NCBI GenBank assembly: GCA_964476155.1
Contig: CAYYYS010000009.1
Location: 1-64,000 of the forward strand
Length of the DNA stretch: 64,000 nucleotides
Direction: 5' to 3'
Source of the DNA: JAHIYU01 sp964476155
GTDB lineage: Bacteria > Krumholzibacteriota > Krumholzibacteriia > LZORAL124-64-63
In this document: positions 43,826 to 52,434 of the stretch, piece by piece
How positions within the stretch are numbered: position 1 is the stretch's first letter
How the letters are laid out: the number at the start of each line of letters is the position of its first letter
Program-made: the position numbers and the translations under genes
Notes under the pieces: generated by a model
Database searches by the model: none
Told to the model about the DNA's origin: nothing
Seen by the model: the letters and a program-made list of their open reading frames with translations, nothing else

Positions 43826-45247
43826 ATGCGCCGCACCAGAATCGTCTGCACCGTCGGCCCCGCCACCCGCTCGCGCGAGATGCTCGAGCGTCTCATGCGC
43901 GCCGGTCTGGACGTCGTCCGCCTGAACTTCTCCCACGGCTCGCGCGAGGCCAAGCTCGACACCATCCGCGACATACGCGAAGTGGCGGCCAAGCTGGATC
44001 GCCCGGTCGCCATCCTGCAGGATCTGGCGGGTCCCAAGATCCGCATCGGCACCTTCGCAAACGGGCCGGTGAGGATCGAAGCCGGTGGCCGGTTCACCCT
44101 CACCTCGCGCGACGTGCCCGGCGATGCCGACGAAGTCTCCCTCGTCTACAAGGATCTCCCCGACGACGTGTCGGTCGGCGATACCCTCCTGCTGGCCGAC
44201 GGCGCCCTCAACCTGAGCGTCGAGTCGGTCGGCGGACCGGACATCCACTGCCGCGTCATCGTCGGCGGCGAGCTGAATTCCAACAAGGGCATCAATCTGC
44301 CCAGCGGCACCATCAGTGCGCCCATCCTCGACGAAAAGGACCTGGCCGACCTGCGCTTCGGGCTGGAGAACGGTGTCGATTACGTGGCCCTGTCCTTCGT
44401 GCGCAACGCCGCGGATGTGCGTCTGTGCCTGGCGGCCATGGACGAGGCCGGCTGCCACGCGCCGGTGATCGCCAAGATCGAGCAGCGCGAGGGAATCGAT
44501 CATTTCACCGAGATCATACCCCTGGTGGACGGCGTCATGGTCGCTCGCGGCGACCTGGGCGTGGAGATCCCCATGGAGCAGGTGCCGTCCGTACAGAAGT
44601 CGCTCATCTACGAGACCAACGTCATGGCGAAACCCGTGATCACCGCCACGCAGATGCTGCGCTCGATGGTCGAGAGCCCACAGCCGACCCGCGCCGAGGT
44701 GTCGGACGTGGCCAATGCCGTGCTTGACGGCAGCGACGCGATCATGCTGTCGGAGGAGACCGCTGTCGGCGCGTATCCGATCGAAGCGGTGGAAGCCATG
44801 GCGCGTATCGCCGAGGCCGCCGAGGCTGCCTTCCCCTACAAATCCTGGCGAAGCCGCTGGATCGAACAGAAGTCGGTCACCACCGCCGAAGCTGTCGCCC
44901 GCTCCGCGGTGCGCATGGCCCTCGCGGTGGACGCCGCCGCCATCCTCTGTCTTACCCGCTCGGGCAGCACCGCGCGGCTCGTGGCCAAGCATCGACCGCC
45001 ACAGCCCATCCTGGCCATGACCGACAATGAGACTACCTGGCGTCGCCTGGCCCTGGTCTGGGGAGCGGTGCCGATCATAGCGGAGCCGCGGGATGATCTG
45101 GACGAGCTCGAGGGGGATGCCTTGCAGAAGGCGGTAGAGTATGGCTACTGCAAGCCCGGGCAGACAGTCGTTGTCACGGCCGGGCTGCCGCTGCAGCAGA
45201 CCGGCACGACCAACCTGATCAAGATCGTGGTTATTCCTGAGGGTTAA
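43826..45247 (+). CDS. pyk: Pyruvate kinase
   Basis: 473 residues from ATG 43826 (AAAAGGAG upstream): RRTRIVCTVGPATRS, LNFSHG, catalytic Lys in AKIEQREGI, metal site MVARGDLGVEIP and ITATQMLRSM. The C-terminal allosteric domain ends VVTAGLPLQQTGTTNLIKIV. It converts phosphoenolpyruvate and ADP to pyruvate and ATP. The TAA stop is also the outer end of the inverted repeat 45245-45466. Confidence 0.95.
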   Translation: MRRTRIVCTVGPATRSREMLERLMRAGLDVVRLNFSHGSREAKLDTIRDIREVAAKLDRPVAILQDLAGPKIRIGTFANGPVRIEAGGRFTLTSRDVPGDADEVSLVYKDLPDDVSVGDTLLLADGALNLSVESVGGPDIHCRVIVGGELNSNKGINLPSGTISAPILDEKDLADLRFGLENGVDYVALSFVRNAADVRLCLAAMDEAGCHAPVIAKIEQREGIDHFTEIIPLVDGVMVARGDLGVEIPMEQVPSVQKSLIYETNVMAKPVITATQMLRSMVESPQPTRAEVSDVANAVLDGSDAIMLSEETAVGAYPIEAVEAMARIAEAAEAAFPYKSWRSRWIEQKSVTTAEAVARSAVRMALAVDAAAILCLTRSGSTARLVAKHRPPQPILAMTDNETTWRRLALVWGAVPIIAEPRDDLDELEGDALQKAVEYGYCKPGQTVVVTAGLPLQQTGTTNLIKIVVIPEG

Positions 45248-45466
45248 ATCCTATATCCGGCTCTGTGTATTGCTACTGCGACAAAGCCGGGGATGTGTGT
45301 GACCATTTACGGGGAACGCTCTCCGGTCACATCCTGTGACCGGGTCGCTTGGCCTGCGGGCTGCTCCGCCATCCATGGCTCCGCAGCCCTTCGGACATCC
45401 CCGTAAATGGTCACACACATCCCCGGCTTTGTCGGTAGTAATACACAGAGTCGGGTACAGGATTTA
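45245..45466 (+). repeat. Long inverted-repeat, MITE-like element
   Basis: Arms 45245-45315 and 45398-45466 are reverse complements apart from about five changes and a 2-base gap; TA stands at both outer ends. The 82-base centre contains two further hairpins (CCGGTCAC/GTGACCGG at 45323-45343 and GGGCTGC/GCAGCCC). No coding capacity. It fills the space between the converging pyruvate kinase and SRAP genes. Confidence 0.65.
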
Positions 45467-45474
45467 GACCACAG

Positions 45475-46197
45475 TTATAACAGCTCCAGTTGATCGCCGG
45501 GGGCTTCGCCCGGCTCATTCATTGGCATCACACACTCTGGCCCATCATTTCGCGGACTGTTCACCAGGGTGTCTACCGGCCAGGCTTCCATGGCTTCGGC
45601 GGGGAAGGGTTGTAGCAGGTCTCGCAGCCCGGCGGTCGCGTCTGGCTGCGCGGTGAGCCAGCGTTCGTAGTCGTTTCGGTGGAGGATGACGGGCATGCGG
45701 TCGTGGATGGGGCGTAGCAGGTCATTGGCTGTGGTGGTCAGGATGGCGCAGGTGTGTCGCGGGTCGCCGGCGGCGGGGCGCCAGGTCTCCCAGAGCCCGG
45801 CCATGCAGAATCCGGGCTCGTCTAGAACCCGGAACAGCCAGGGATGTTTCTGGTCACCGCGTCGTTGCCATTCGAAGAACGCTTCGGCGGGGATGAGGCA
45901 GCGCCGCCGTTGGTAGGCTTCGCGAAACGAGGGCTTCTCGGGCGCCGTCTCCGACCGCGCGTTGATCATGCGGTTGCCGACGGCCGGGTCCTTGGCCCAA
46001 CCCGGCACGAGCCCCCACTTGAAGGTGCGGGCTTCGCGGTCGGTGTCGGGCGTGTCCTGAATCGCCGCGACGATCTCCTGGCCCGGCGCGATGTTGTATC
46101 GCGGGCGCAGGCCCAGTTCCAGATCGAGAGCCGCGTCCAGGGCCATGAGCTGGGCCAGTTCCTCGGGCGACAGCGCCAATGTGAATCGTCCGCACAT
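45475..46197 (-). CDS. SRAP-domain protein (HMCES/YedK family)
   Basis: 240 residues beginning MCGRF, so Cys2 is the catalytic residue that bonds to abasic sites in single-stranded DNA. Further active-site residues are in RPRYNIAPGQ, NARSETAPEKPSF, the Glu of PAEAFFEW and the His of IHDRMPVIL. AAAGGA precedes this ATG; the start five codons earlier would mask Cys2 and is rejected. Role: protects abasic sites at replication forks. Confidence 0.93.
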   Translation of the reverse strand: MCGRFTLALSPEELAQLMALDAALDLELGLRPRYNIAPGQEIVAAIQDTPDTDREARTFKWGLVPGWAKDPAVGNRMINARSETAPEKPSFREAYQRRRCLIPAEAFFEWQRRGDQKHPWLFRVLDEPGFCMAGLWETWRPAAGDPRHTCAILTTTANDLLRPIHDRMPVILHRNDYERWLTAQPDATAGLRDLLQPFPAEAMEAWPVDTLVNSPRNDGPECVMPMNEPGEAPGDQLELL

Positions 46198-46450
46198 GTT
46201 GTTTCCTTTCACGAACGATCAAGATAACACACCCACGGTCGATAATAATGACCTGTCCGCGCCATGGGGCGAGGCAACCCGCGCTCTGTTCTGACGTATA
46301 CGTGATTTGGTGCGTAACCCGGCCCGGAGGGGAGCCGCCATAAGGTCAAACAACCCCACCAAACTCTAACTCGTTGATTGACGGGCCCCTTGCAGGATCC
46401 TTGCACATGCCTCCTGGCGCCAGAAACAAGGCAACCTAGTTTAAGTGACC
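46198..46450 (+). other. Intergenic region without a supported gene
   Basis: 253 bases between the divergent SRAP and PHP genes. It must contain both promoters, but no clear -35/-10 pair was found. No tRNA, terminator or reading frame of interest. Confidence 0.4.
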
Positions 46451-47446
46451 ATGATATCCAGTTTACGAAAAGCCGATCTGCACGTGCACTCATCCTGTTC
46501 GTTCGACGTGCCCCCGCTGCAAGCGCTGCACCCGCGCGCTCTCTTCGAGGCCGCCCTGGACCATCCGGACGAGCGCAAGCGCATGGACTATTTCGCCCTG
46601 ACCGACCACGACACCATGGACGGTTACGAGACGCTGATGCGCGGGCTGCCCGAGGGCGACCGCGCCCTGGTGATCCCCGGCGTGGAGCACACCCTTTACG
46701 ATCCCACCATCGGTTTCACCATTCACGTCAACATCTACGGGTTGGACCCGGACCTGTATGCGCTCCTGGGCGCACGCGTCCGGACCCTCGACGACCTGCT
46801 CGGCTTCGTGCATCATCACGGGCTGCATTGCCAGTACAACCACCCCACCTGGTGGGAGCGCGACGAGCTGCGCCGCGGCGAGGTGGACTTCGCCCGCATC
46901 CCCGCGATCGCCGCCCGCTTCGACATGCTCGAACTCAACGCCGCGCGTACGCCCCTGCAGAACCTGATCACCGCCGGTCTCGCCGACGAGTTGCGGCTGC
47001 CGTTGACCGCGTCGAGCGACTCGCACACCGGCACCGTCGGACGCGCCTACACCGAAGCCCCGGCCGACACCGCCGACGCATTCCTGACCGCCGTGTGGAA
47101 CGCCGAAGGCCGCACCCATCTCACGACGCTTTCCCAGGAATCACTGATCGTCGAGGCCCACTGCCTGATCGACGAGTTCCTCGACGGCGCCCATGAAGCC
47201 CTGATCGTCCGCGAGATCCGCAGCCAGGCCCAGGCCCGGCTCGAGGCTGCCGCCACGCGCGTGGTCCGCTCACGTTGGATACGCGGCAACTCGACGGCGC
47301 GCGAATCCCTGCGCCTGCTGCTCAAGCAGGCCTCGCGCCCGATCATGCGTTGGGTGATGCTGTACGAAGAGCGGCTGGATCGCCGCCTGGCTGGTTCCGC
47401 GCTGCGCGGCTATCTGTCGCGCACGACAAATTCACGCGCAGCGTAA
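46451..47446 (+). CDS. PHP-domain phosphoesterase
   Basis: 331 residues. PHP metal motifs are ADLHVHSSCSFD, ALTDHDTMDG, PGVEHTL, HVNIYG, QYNHPTW and SSDSHTGTVGRAYTE. Similar to PHP-family phosphoesterases and histidinol-phosphatase-like enzymes; the substrate is unknown. The last ~80 residues are Arg-rich helices outside the catalytic barrel. ATG 46451 is preferred over GTG 46445. Confidence 0.85.
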   Translation: MISSLRKADLHVHSSCSFDVPPLQALHPRALFEAALDHPDERKRMDYFALTDHDTMDGYETLMRGLPEGDRALVIPGVEHTLYDPTIGFTIHVNIYGLDPDLYALLGARVRTLDDLLGFVHHHGLHCQYNHPTWWERDELRRGEVDFARIPAIAARFDMLELNAARTPLQNLITAGLADELRLPLTASSDSHTGTVGRAYTEAPADTADAFLTAVWNAEGRTHLTTLSQESLIVEAHCLIDEFLDGAHEALIVREIRSQAQARLEAAATRVVRSRWIRGNSTARESLRLLLKQASRPIMRWVMLYEERLDRRLAGSALRGYLSRTTNSRAA

Positions 47447-47496
47447 CTACGCTTCTGTAACCGACCTCTCCGCGGGTCCGGCTCCCACGTTCCGGT

Positions 47497-47976
47497 CTAC
47501 ATCTTCGCATCGAACGAGCGCGGAATCTTCAGCTCGAAGTTGTCCCATTTCGAGGGCGTGTGCGCCGCTCCCAGGACTTCCGCCGCTTTCTCGAAATCGT
47601 CCTCGTGAACGTGCAGGAGGTAGCGGTAGCCGCCCTTGCCGTCCGCGAGTCCGCTCGAGGTCTCCACGTTGATGTCGGCGTCGCTGAGCCGCTGGTGGAT
47701 GTCCACCAGGGCTCCGAGTTCATCGTCCCCCTGGACGATGAACGCGTGGTGGGGTCCGCTCAACATCAATCCCGTGTGACGCGCCACGTCCGCGAGCCAC
47801 GTCGTATTGAAAGGGTAGATGATGAGCTGGGTTTCGTCCGGCCCGAAGGGGAGAGCGTTGAATGCGAGGAGATTGACTTCCTCGCGAGCGAGCTTGGTCA
47901 GCAACCGGCAAGCTTCGCCAGGAATGTCGCGCACCGATGTGTAGTAGTAGGGCGCGCTGAAGATCTGGACCGCCAT
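47497..47976 (-). CDS. Tandem ACT-domain protein
   Basis: 159 residues from MAVQIFSAPYYYTSVRDIPG, GGGAGGG upstream. Two ACT-like betaalphabeta units: IPGEACRLLTKLAREEVNLL AF and VQGDDELGALVDIHQRLSDA DINVETSSG with GGYRYLLHVHEDD. Small ACT proteins bind amino acids or other ligands as regulators. No partner enzyme adjoins. Confidence 0.78.
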   Translation of the reverse strand: MAVQIFSAPYYYTSVRDIPGEACRLLTKLAREEVNLLAFNALPFGPDETQLIIYPFNTTWLADVARHTGLMLSGPHHAFIVQGDDELGALVDIHQRLSDADINVETSSGLADGKGGYRYLLHVHEDDFEKAAEVLGAAHTPSKWDNFELKIPRSFDAKM

Positions 47977-48100
47977 GTCAACCCTCCCTGACTTGTGCCT
48001 GCGAGGGAGCTGCCGTGCGTAGGTGTGTGGGGTTGGCCCCTCGGGGGCACATGCAGATCTTACCACAAGTGCCCCCGAAGCGCCAGAGGGAGCCGCCAAT

Positions 48101-50584
48101 CTATCTGACCAGCAACGCCTTATGGACCTGGGTCTCGCCGCCGGCGATCAACCGGAAGACGTAGCTGCCGCTCGGCATCTCGGATCCGGCGGTATCGGTG
48201 CCGTCCCAGGTCGCTTCGTAGCGGCCCGCGTCCAGATGCTCGTCCCGCAACGTCCGTACGTGACGGCCGCGCAGGTCGAAGACCGCGAGCGTCGCCCGGG
48301 CCGACGCCTTCAACTCGAAGGCGACGACGGTCAGGGGGTTGAACGGGTTGGGCACGTTGGGCGTCAGCGTCGCCACGCGACGGTTCGGCCCGGACGTGTC
48401 GCTGAACTGTCCCTGCTGCAGGGCCCAGATCTCCACGTCGTCGATGTTCCAGCCCGCGTATAGCCAACTCCCGTCCGTGGTGCCCTGGGTCCAGCGCAGA
48501 TAGACGGTCGCCACGCCGTCGGCGATGGTCGAGATGTCGAAGGACTGCTCGCTCCAGGTGTTGTCCTCGACGACCGCGCCGTTCTCCCACAGGGTCGTGT
48601 AGTTGATCCCGTCGGTGCTGATCCGCAGGTAGGCGTGGTCGTAGGAGGGCTGCTCCACGTTCAGCCAGCGCTGGAACTTGAGGGTGACGGCCTCGAGGTC
48701 GCTGCAGTCGATGGCCGTGGTGGTCAGATGACGCTCCGGCATGTTGTTGGTGTAGTCGCCGGCCAGGTTGTAGCCCATGACGTTCGCGCCGGTGAACCCC
48801 GTGGTCGGGTCATTGTTGCCGTACTGGCCGCCGCCGCCCTGGGGCTGGCCCCAGGCCCAGTCGCCCTCGGTAGTCCAGCCGGGGTCGCTGTCCATGTTGA
48901 AGCTGTAGACCACTTGCGGAACACCCACCTGCAGGTTCACCGCGCGGGTGGCGTCACCGTCGTGACTGGTCGTGTTCACGAAACTCAGCGTGCCGTGATA
49001 GCTGCCGATCGCGAGCGCGTCGGCCGCGGCGTTGGGCGAGATCGTCACGGTGGCTTCGCCGCCGGGGGCGATGGTGCCGGTGGCGTTGGCGATGTCGGCC
49101 CAGGCCTCATCGAAGCTCACCTGATAGTCCAGGGAACTGTCGCCGTTGTTGCTCAGCACGTAGTCGTAGGTGGCGGGAGTGAAAGGGCCGCCCACGTCGC
49201 CGGAGAGGTCGTAGCTGCCGCTGCTCACCCGCATACCGGTCAGGTAGGGTGCGAACAGGTCCTGGGTCGTGGCGCCGGTACCCAGGGGATCCAGGTAGGT
49301 GCTCAGGCCGGACCAGCTGACCGACAGCTTGCCGTACCAGTCGGGGTCGTTGTTGCCGCAGGCCGCATAGCCGCCGTGGAGCTGCCCCACGACGTGGTGG
49401 TTCTGGTTGAACAGGGGCGAACCCGAGGACCCGCCCTCGGTCGTGCCCAGGTCCCAGTCGGCCACGCGGAAGTGGGTGCTGTTGCCGGGTGATGTGTCAC
49501 CCAGGTAGGACGTGGTCGTGACGGGGTCGTTCTCGAAGCTGATGCTCTTCTCGTCGGTGCTGGGGTGGTGGATCGCCACCGCGCTGGTGGGATCGACGCC
49601 GCTGTTGTCCCAGCCGGCGTAGGCCACGTTCCACGACGGATCCGGCTGTGCGTCGAGCAGCACCAGGGAGTAGTCGGACGTGCTGTTCTCGACCTGCAGG
49701 ACCGATCCGGTGAGGAACTGGCTCAGGCTACCGCCGCTTTGCTGGCCACAAACGGGACTATTGAAATTCCAGTAGGTCACGAGTGACGGAGCCTGGCTGC
49801 TGTGGATGCCGCAGTGGTAGGCGGTCATGAAGAAGGGCGTCTCGTCGTTGGCGGTGTTGTTGATCATGAAGCCGGTGCAGAACGTGCTGCCGCCGGTGGA
49901 GATCACCGCCACGGTCTGGATATCCTCGCGCCAACCATCACCCTCGGGGCAGACCACGTCGATGTTGCAGGTACCCGACTTCTCGGGAATCAGGTCACCG
50001 AACTTGCGATAGCCGGTGTTGACCGACGTGAGCAGCAGGTCGAGACGGTCGACGGCCTTGAAGGGCACCGCCACCTCGACGACCAGCGTCTCGGTCTCGA
50101 CCACGGGCGTCCACAACTCGCCGTGGACCTTGTTGTCGGCGCTGGTGAAGGCGATGGCTTCCGCACTCCCGTCCGCGGGATAGATCAGCAGACGGCCGCC
50201 CGCGGGCATCGCGTAGCGGGTGAAGCCCAGGTTGAGCGACAGGGCGCCGGAGGATTCGATGCGCAGACGCCAGAGCATGGTGTCCTCGCTGATGCGTTCC
50301 CAGGTGCCGTGGGTCTCCGGGGCGATGAAGGTTTCCTGGGGGATGGCGAAGCGGGGCGGTTGGCCCAGCCCCTCGGCCTGTTGGTCCTCGAGCTTGGCCA
50401 TCGTGTGATCCACGTAATCGGCGCGGAACTGCGGCACGTCGGCCAGCGGTAATACGTCGTATCGGGAGGCGGCCGGTTCGGCGGCGCGGTCGACGGCCGT
50501 GGCCGGAACCGATGCCAGCATGACGAAAACGAGGGCCATCATGATGAAACGGAGGCGCGTGTGTGCAATGGCGATGCTGGACAT
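48101..50584 (-). CDS. Secreted trypsin-like serine protease (lysyl endopeptidase type) with FlgD-type tail
   Basis: 827 residues with an N-terminal signal segment (FIMMALVFVMLASVPATA). A propeptide-like part of ~200 residues precedes the S1 domain: CNIDVVCPEG, His in FMTAYHCG, Asp in STSDYSLVLLD, Ser in TEGGSSGSPLF. This matches Achromobacter lysyl endopeptidase. A beta-sandwich pair and a jelly-roll (WTTEGDWAWGQP) follow, then VPNPFNPLTVVAFELKASAR and the terminal VHKALLVR. Exported and probably surface-held. Confidence 0.85.
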   Translation of the reverse strand: MSSIAIAHTRLRFIMMALVFVMLASVPATAVDRAAEPAASRYDVLPLADVPQFRADYVDHTMAKLEDQQAEGLGQPPRFAIPQETFIAPETHGTWERISEDTMLWRLRIESSGALSLNLGFTRYAMPAGGRLLIYPADGSAEAIAFTSADNKVHGELWTPVVETETLVVEVAVPFKAVDRLDLLLTSVNTGYRKFGDLIPEKSGTCNIDVVCPEGDGWREDIQTVAVISTGGSTFCTGFMINNTANDETPFFMTAYHCGIHSSQAPSLVTYWNFNSPVCGQQSGGSLSQFLTGSVLQVENSTSDYSLVLLDAQPDPSWNVAYAGWDNSGVDPTSAVAIHHPSTDEKSISFENDPVTTTSYLGDTSPGNSTHFRVADWDLGTTEGGSSGSPLFNQNHHVVGQLHGGYAACGNNDPDWYGKLSVSWSGLSTYLDPLGTGATTQDLFAPYLTGMRVSSGSYDLSGDVGGPFTPATYDYVLSNNGDSSLDYQVSFDEAWADIANATGTIAPGGEATVTISPNAAADALAIGSYHGTLSFVNTTSHDGDATRAVNLQVGVPQVVYSFNMDSDPGWTTEGDWAWGQPQGGGGQYGNNDPTTGFTGANVMGYNLAGDYTNNMPERHLTTTAIDCSDLEAVTLKFQRWLNVEQPSYDHAYLRISTDGINYTTLWENGAVVEDNTWSEQSFDISTIADGVATVYLRWTQGTTDGSWLYAGWNIDDVEIWALQQGQFSDTSGPNRRVATLTPNVPNPFNPLTVVAFELKASARATLAVFDLRGRHVRTLRDEHLDAGRYEATWDGTDTAGSEMPSGSYVFRLIAGGETQVHKALLVR

Positions 50585-50750
50585 ATGTCAATTCCTCTGG
50601 CTGGGGTTAACGTTGGCGAGGGCGGCGGGCCGTCACGAAAGTATACGGGCCGCACCTTGTGGCGGGAGCAGGCTTTTACCCGTGACGGATAGTATACCAC
50701 AATTGTTGGCATTAGAACAGGGGGACTCGGTTCCCGCGATTGGTTTGACG

Positions 50751-50783
50751 GAAAAAAGAAAAGCCGCTGCATATGCAACGGCC
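50751..50783 (-). terminator. Rho-independent terminator of the sugar transferase gene
   Basis: Read on the minus strand, GCCG-TTGCATATGCAG-CGGC is followed by TTTTCTTTTTT, about 21 bases after the stop at 50804. The spacer 50585-50750 otherwise shows no gene. Confidence 0.7.
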
Positions 50784-50803
50784 TATCGAATGAAAATAGT
50801 GTG

Positions 50804-51565
50804 CTAGCGTGCGCCTTCTCCGGTCAATACCACGCGAATGGTTGATGCCAGAATCCGCAGATCCAGCTTCCAGCCGTTCTTGGTGATGTAGAAGCGGTCG
50901 AACATCAGCTTGCGGCGCACCGAAGCCAGGTCCTCATCATAACCGTTGTTGACCTGGGCCAGGCCGGTAATGCCGGGCAGGATAGCCAGACGTTCACAAT
51001 AGCCCGGGATATCCATCTCGTACTTGCGGACGAAGCTGAGACGCTCCGGACGAGGGCCGATCAGGGTCATCTGGCCGAAGAGCACGTTGATGAACTGGGG
51101 CACCTCGTCGAGCCGGGACATCCTCAGCAAGTGTCCGATACGGGTAACGCGGCTGTCTCCCTCGGTGGCGAGCTGGGGGCCGTTCTTCTCGGCATCCGTC
51201 CGCATTGTTCTCAGCTTTAAGATGCGGAACGGGCGGCCGGGGTAGATGACCTTGCGGCGCTCGGGACCAGCCGTGAAGTGTTCGCGGCGCCGGCGGTCCT
51301 GTCCGATACGACTCTGGGTGTAGAAGACCGGTCCGCGCGAGTCGATCTTGATGGCCAGGGCGATCAGGGGCAAGACCAGGCCGAAGATCGCTAGGGCCAG
51401 CGAAGACACGACAAGATCGAAAGCACGGCGGACAAACTCATATACGCGGTGGGTAGGTGTGATCCGAGGGGACGCCTTCACATCCGAGTACAGTCTCGGC
51501 AACTCGTGATCGGGAACACTGCGAATGTGTTCCTTGAGCTGGTTGGTTTCGTATATTGGTGTCAT
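50804..51565 (-). CDS. Undecaprenyl-phosphate sugar-1-phosphate transferase (bacterial sugar transferase)
   Basis: 253 residues. One membrane-entering helix (FDLVVSSLALAIFGLVLPLI ALAI) is followed by the PGT catalytic core: DSRGPVFYTQSRIGQ, FRILKLRTMRTDAEKNGPQ (Asp-Glu region), RIGHLLRMSRLDEVPQFINV and IGPRPERLSF. These enzymes start exopolysaccharide or O-antigen repeat synthesis. No other polysaccharide genes adjoin, so it is an orphan initiator. Confidence 0.9.
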   Translation of the reverse strand: MTPIYETNQLKEHIRSVPDHELPRLYSDVKASPRITPTHRVYEFVRRAFDLVVSSLALAIFGLVLPLIALAIKIDSRGPVFYTQSRIGQDRRRREHFTAGPERRKVIYPGRPFRILKLRTMRTDAEKNGPQLATEGDSRVTRIGHLLRMSRLDEVPQFINVLFGQMTLIGPRPERLSFVRKYEMDIPGYCERLAILPGITGLAQVNNGYDEDLASVRRKLMFDRFYITKNGWKLDLRILASTIRVVLTGEGAR

Positions 51566-51725
51566 GCTCAGTCATTCCTTACGGGTTTGTTCAGTGGTCG
51601 ACGGTCCGGGCGACGACCGATGCGATTGTAGATACGTAGTTTGATTTCCCGTAATGGTCTTACAGTATAAACCATTATTTTTTTTGCGCAGACACTGATT
51701 ATGAATACGAGATCAAAAATATAAC

Positions 51726-52238
51726 CTAATTGCACATAAGATAAGGATACCCCCAGATCTCGCTCAATACCGTGCGCAACTTGGCCTTATTCTGTTCGAT
51801 TGTCAACTCGTAATGCATACTTATCCATTTATTTGTTGCATAATTAGTTATCAAGCTCCCCCCGAAGACCCGTTTCAACAGAGCGCTGGTTCGAGCGACG
51901 TGATCGCAGCGAATCCGTCCCTCTTCCGAGGCGAGCGTTTGGAAAAGTCCGTCCAGTGTCCTGTCGGTTATGTATTCCGTGAGATTCAGCGAGGGTTTGT
52001 CCGTGAAGGGGAGCAGGTCATAGAGATCGAGCAGGGATTCGTAGTCGTAGTAAAGGCCGATTTCGCCCATGGTGTCGGCGACGATGGGCTGAAAGCGAGC
52101 GCGTAGGCTGTTCTCGGTCGCGTTCCGGAAGTAGATGGTCGCCACGGCGCGACCGGTACCGACCGCGAGGGCTTCGCGCAGACCAGCCGCCACGGTCTCT
52201 TCGTCCAGCGGCGCCTGCAGGAGGTCACCCCAACCCAC
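51726..52238 (-). pseudogene. Decayed DUF4197 gene
   Basis: 170 residues. FQPIVADTMGEIGLYYDYES, YITDRTLDGLFQTLASEEGR IR and TSALLKRVFG match the end of DUF4197 proteins, and AAGLREALAVGTGRAV their start. The signal peptide and about 75 residues between GRAV and YFRNAT are missing. The last ~40 residues are A+T-rich and unlike the family. Only a GTG start without ribosome-binding site is available. A shortened but functional protein is unlikely. Confidence 0.6.
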
Positions 52239-52311
52239 AAAAAGCGAGGCAAGGCCGATGCGCCCCTACCTCTTCACACTCCCTGATGACGCGAATAGTC
52301 GATTACCTGGG

Positions 52312-52420
52312 AGGTCGTGGGTGTGATGTCGCGACCGTAGGGTGTAGCAATCAAGCAAGCCGGCCGCCCTGAAGGCGGCCGGCTTGCGTCCCTACGGTCG
52401 CGGCATCACACCCACGACCT
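52312..52420 (-). repeat. Covarying long-hairpin element, copy C
   Basis: Outer arms 52312-52342 and 52390-52420 pair over 31 bases with one mismatch. Inner stem 52356-52368 with 52374-52386, loop CTGAA. Internal loop TGTAGCAATCAAG (52343-52355) against CGT (52387-52389), identical to copy B, while the helices differ in sequence. It lies 15 bases after the stop of the C25 peptidase gene. Confidence 0.8.
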
Positions 52421-52434
52421 GTCCGATGTATCAA

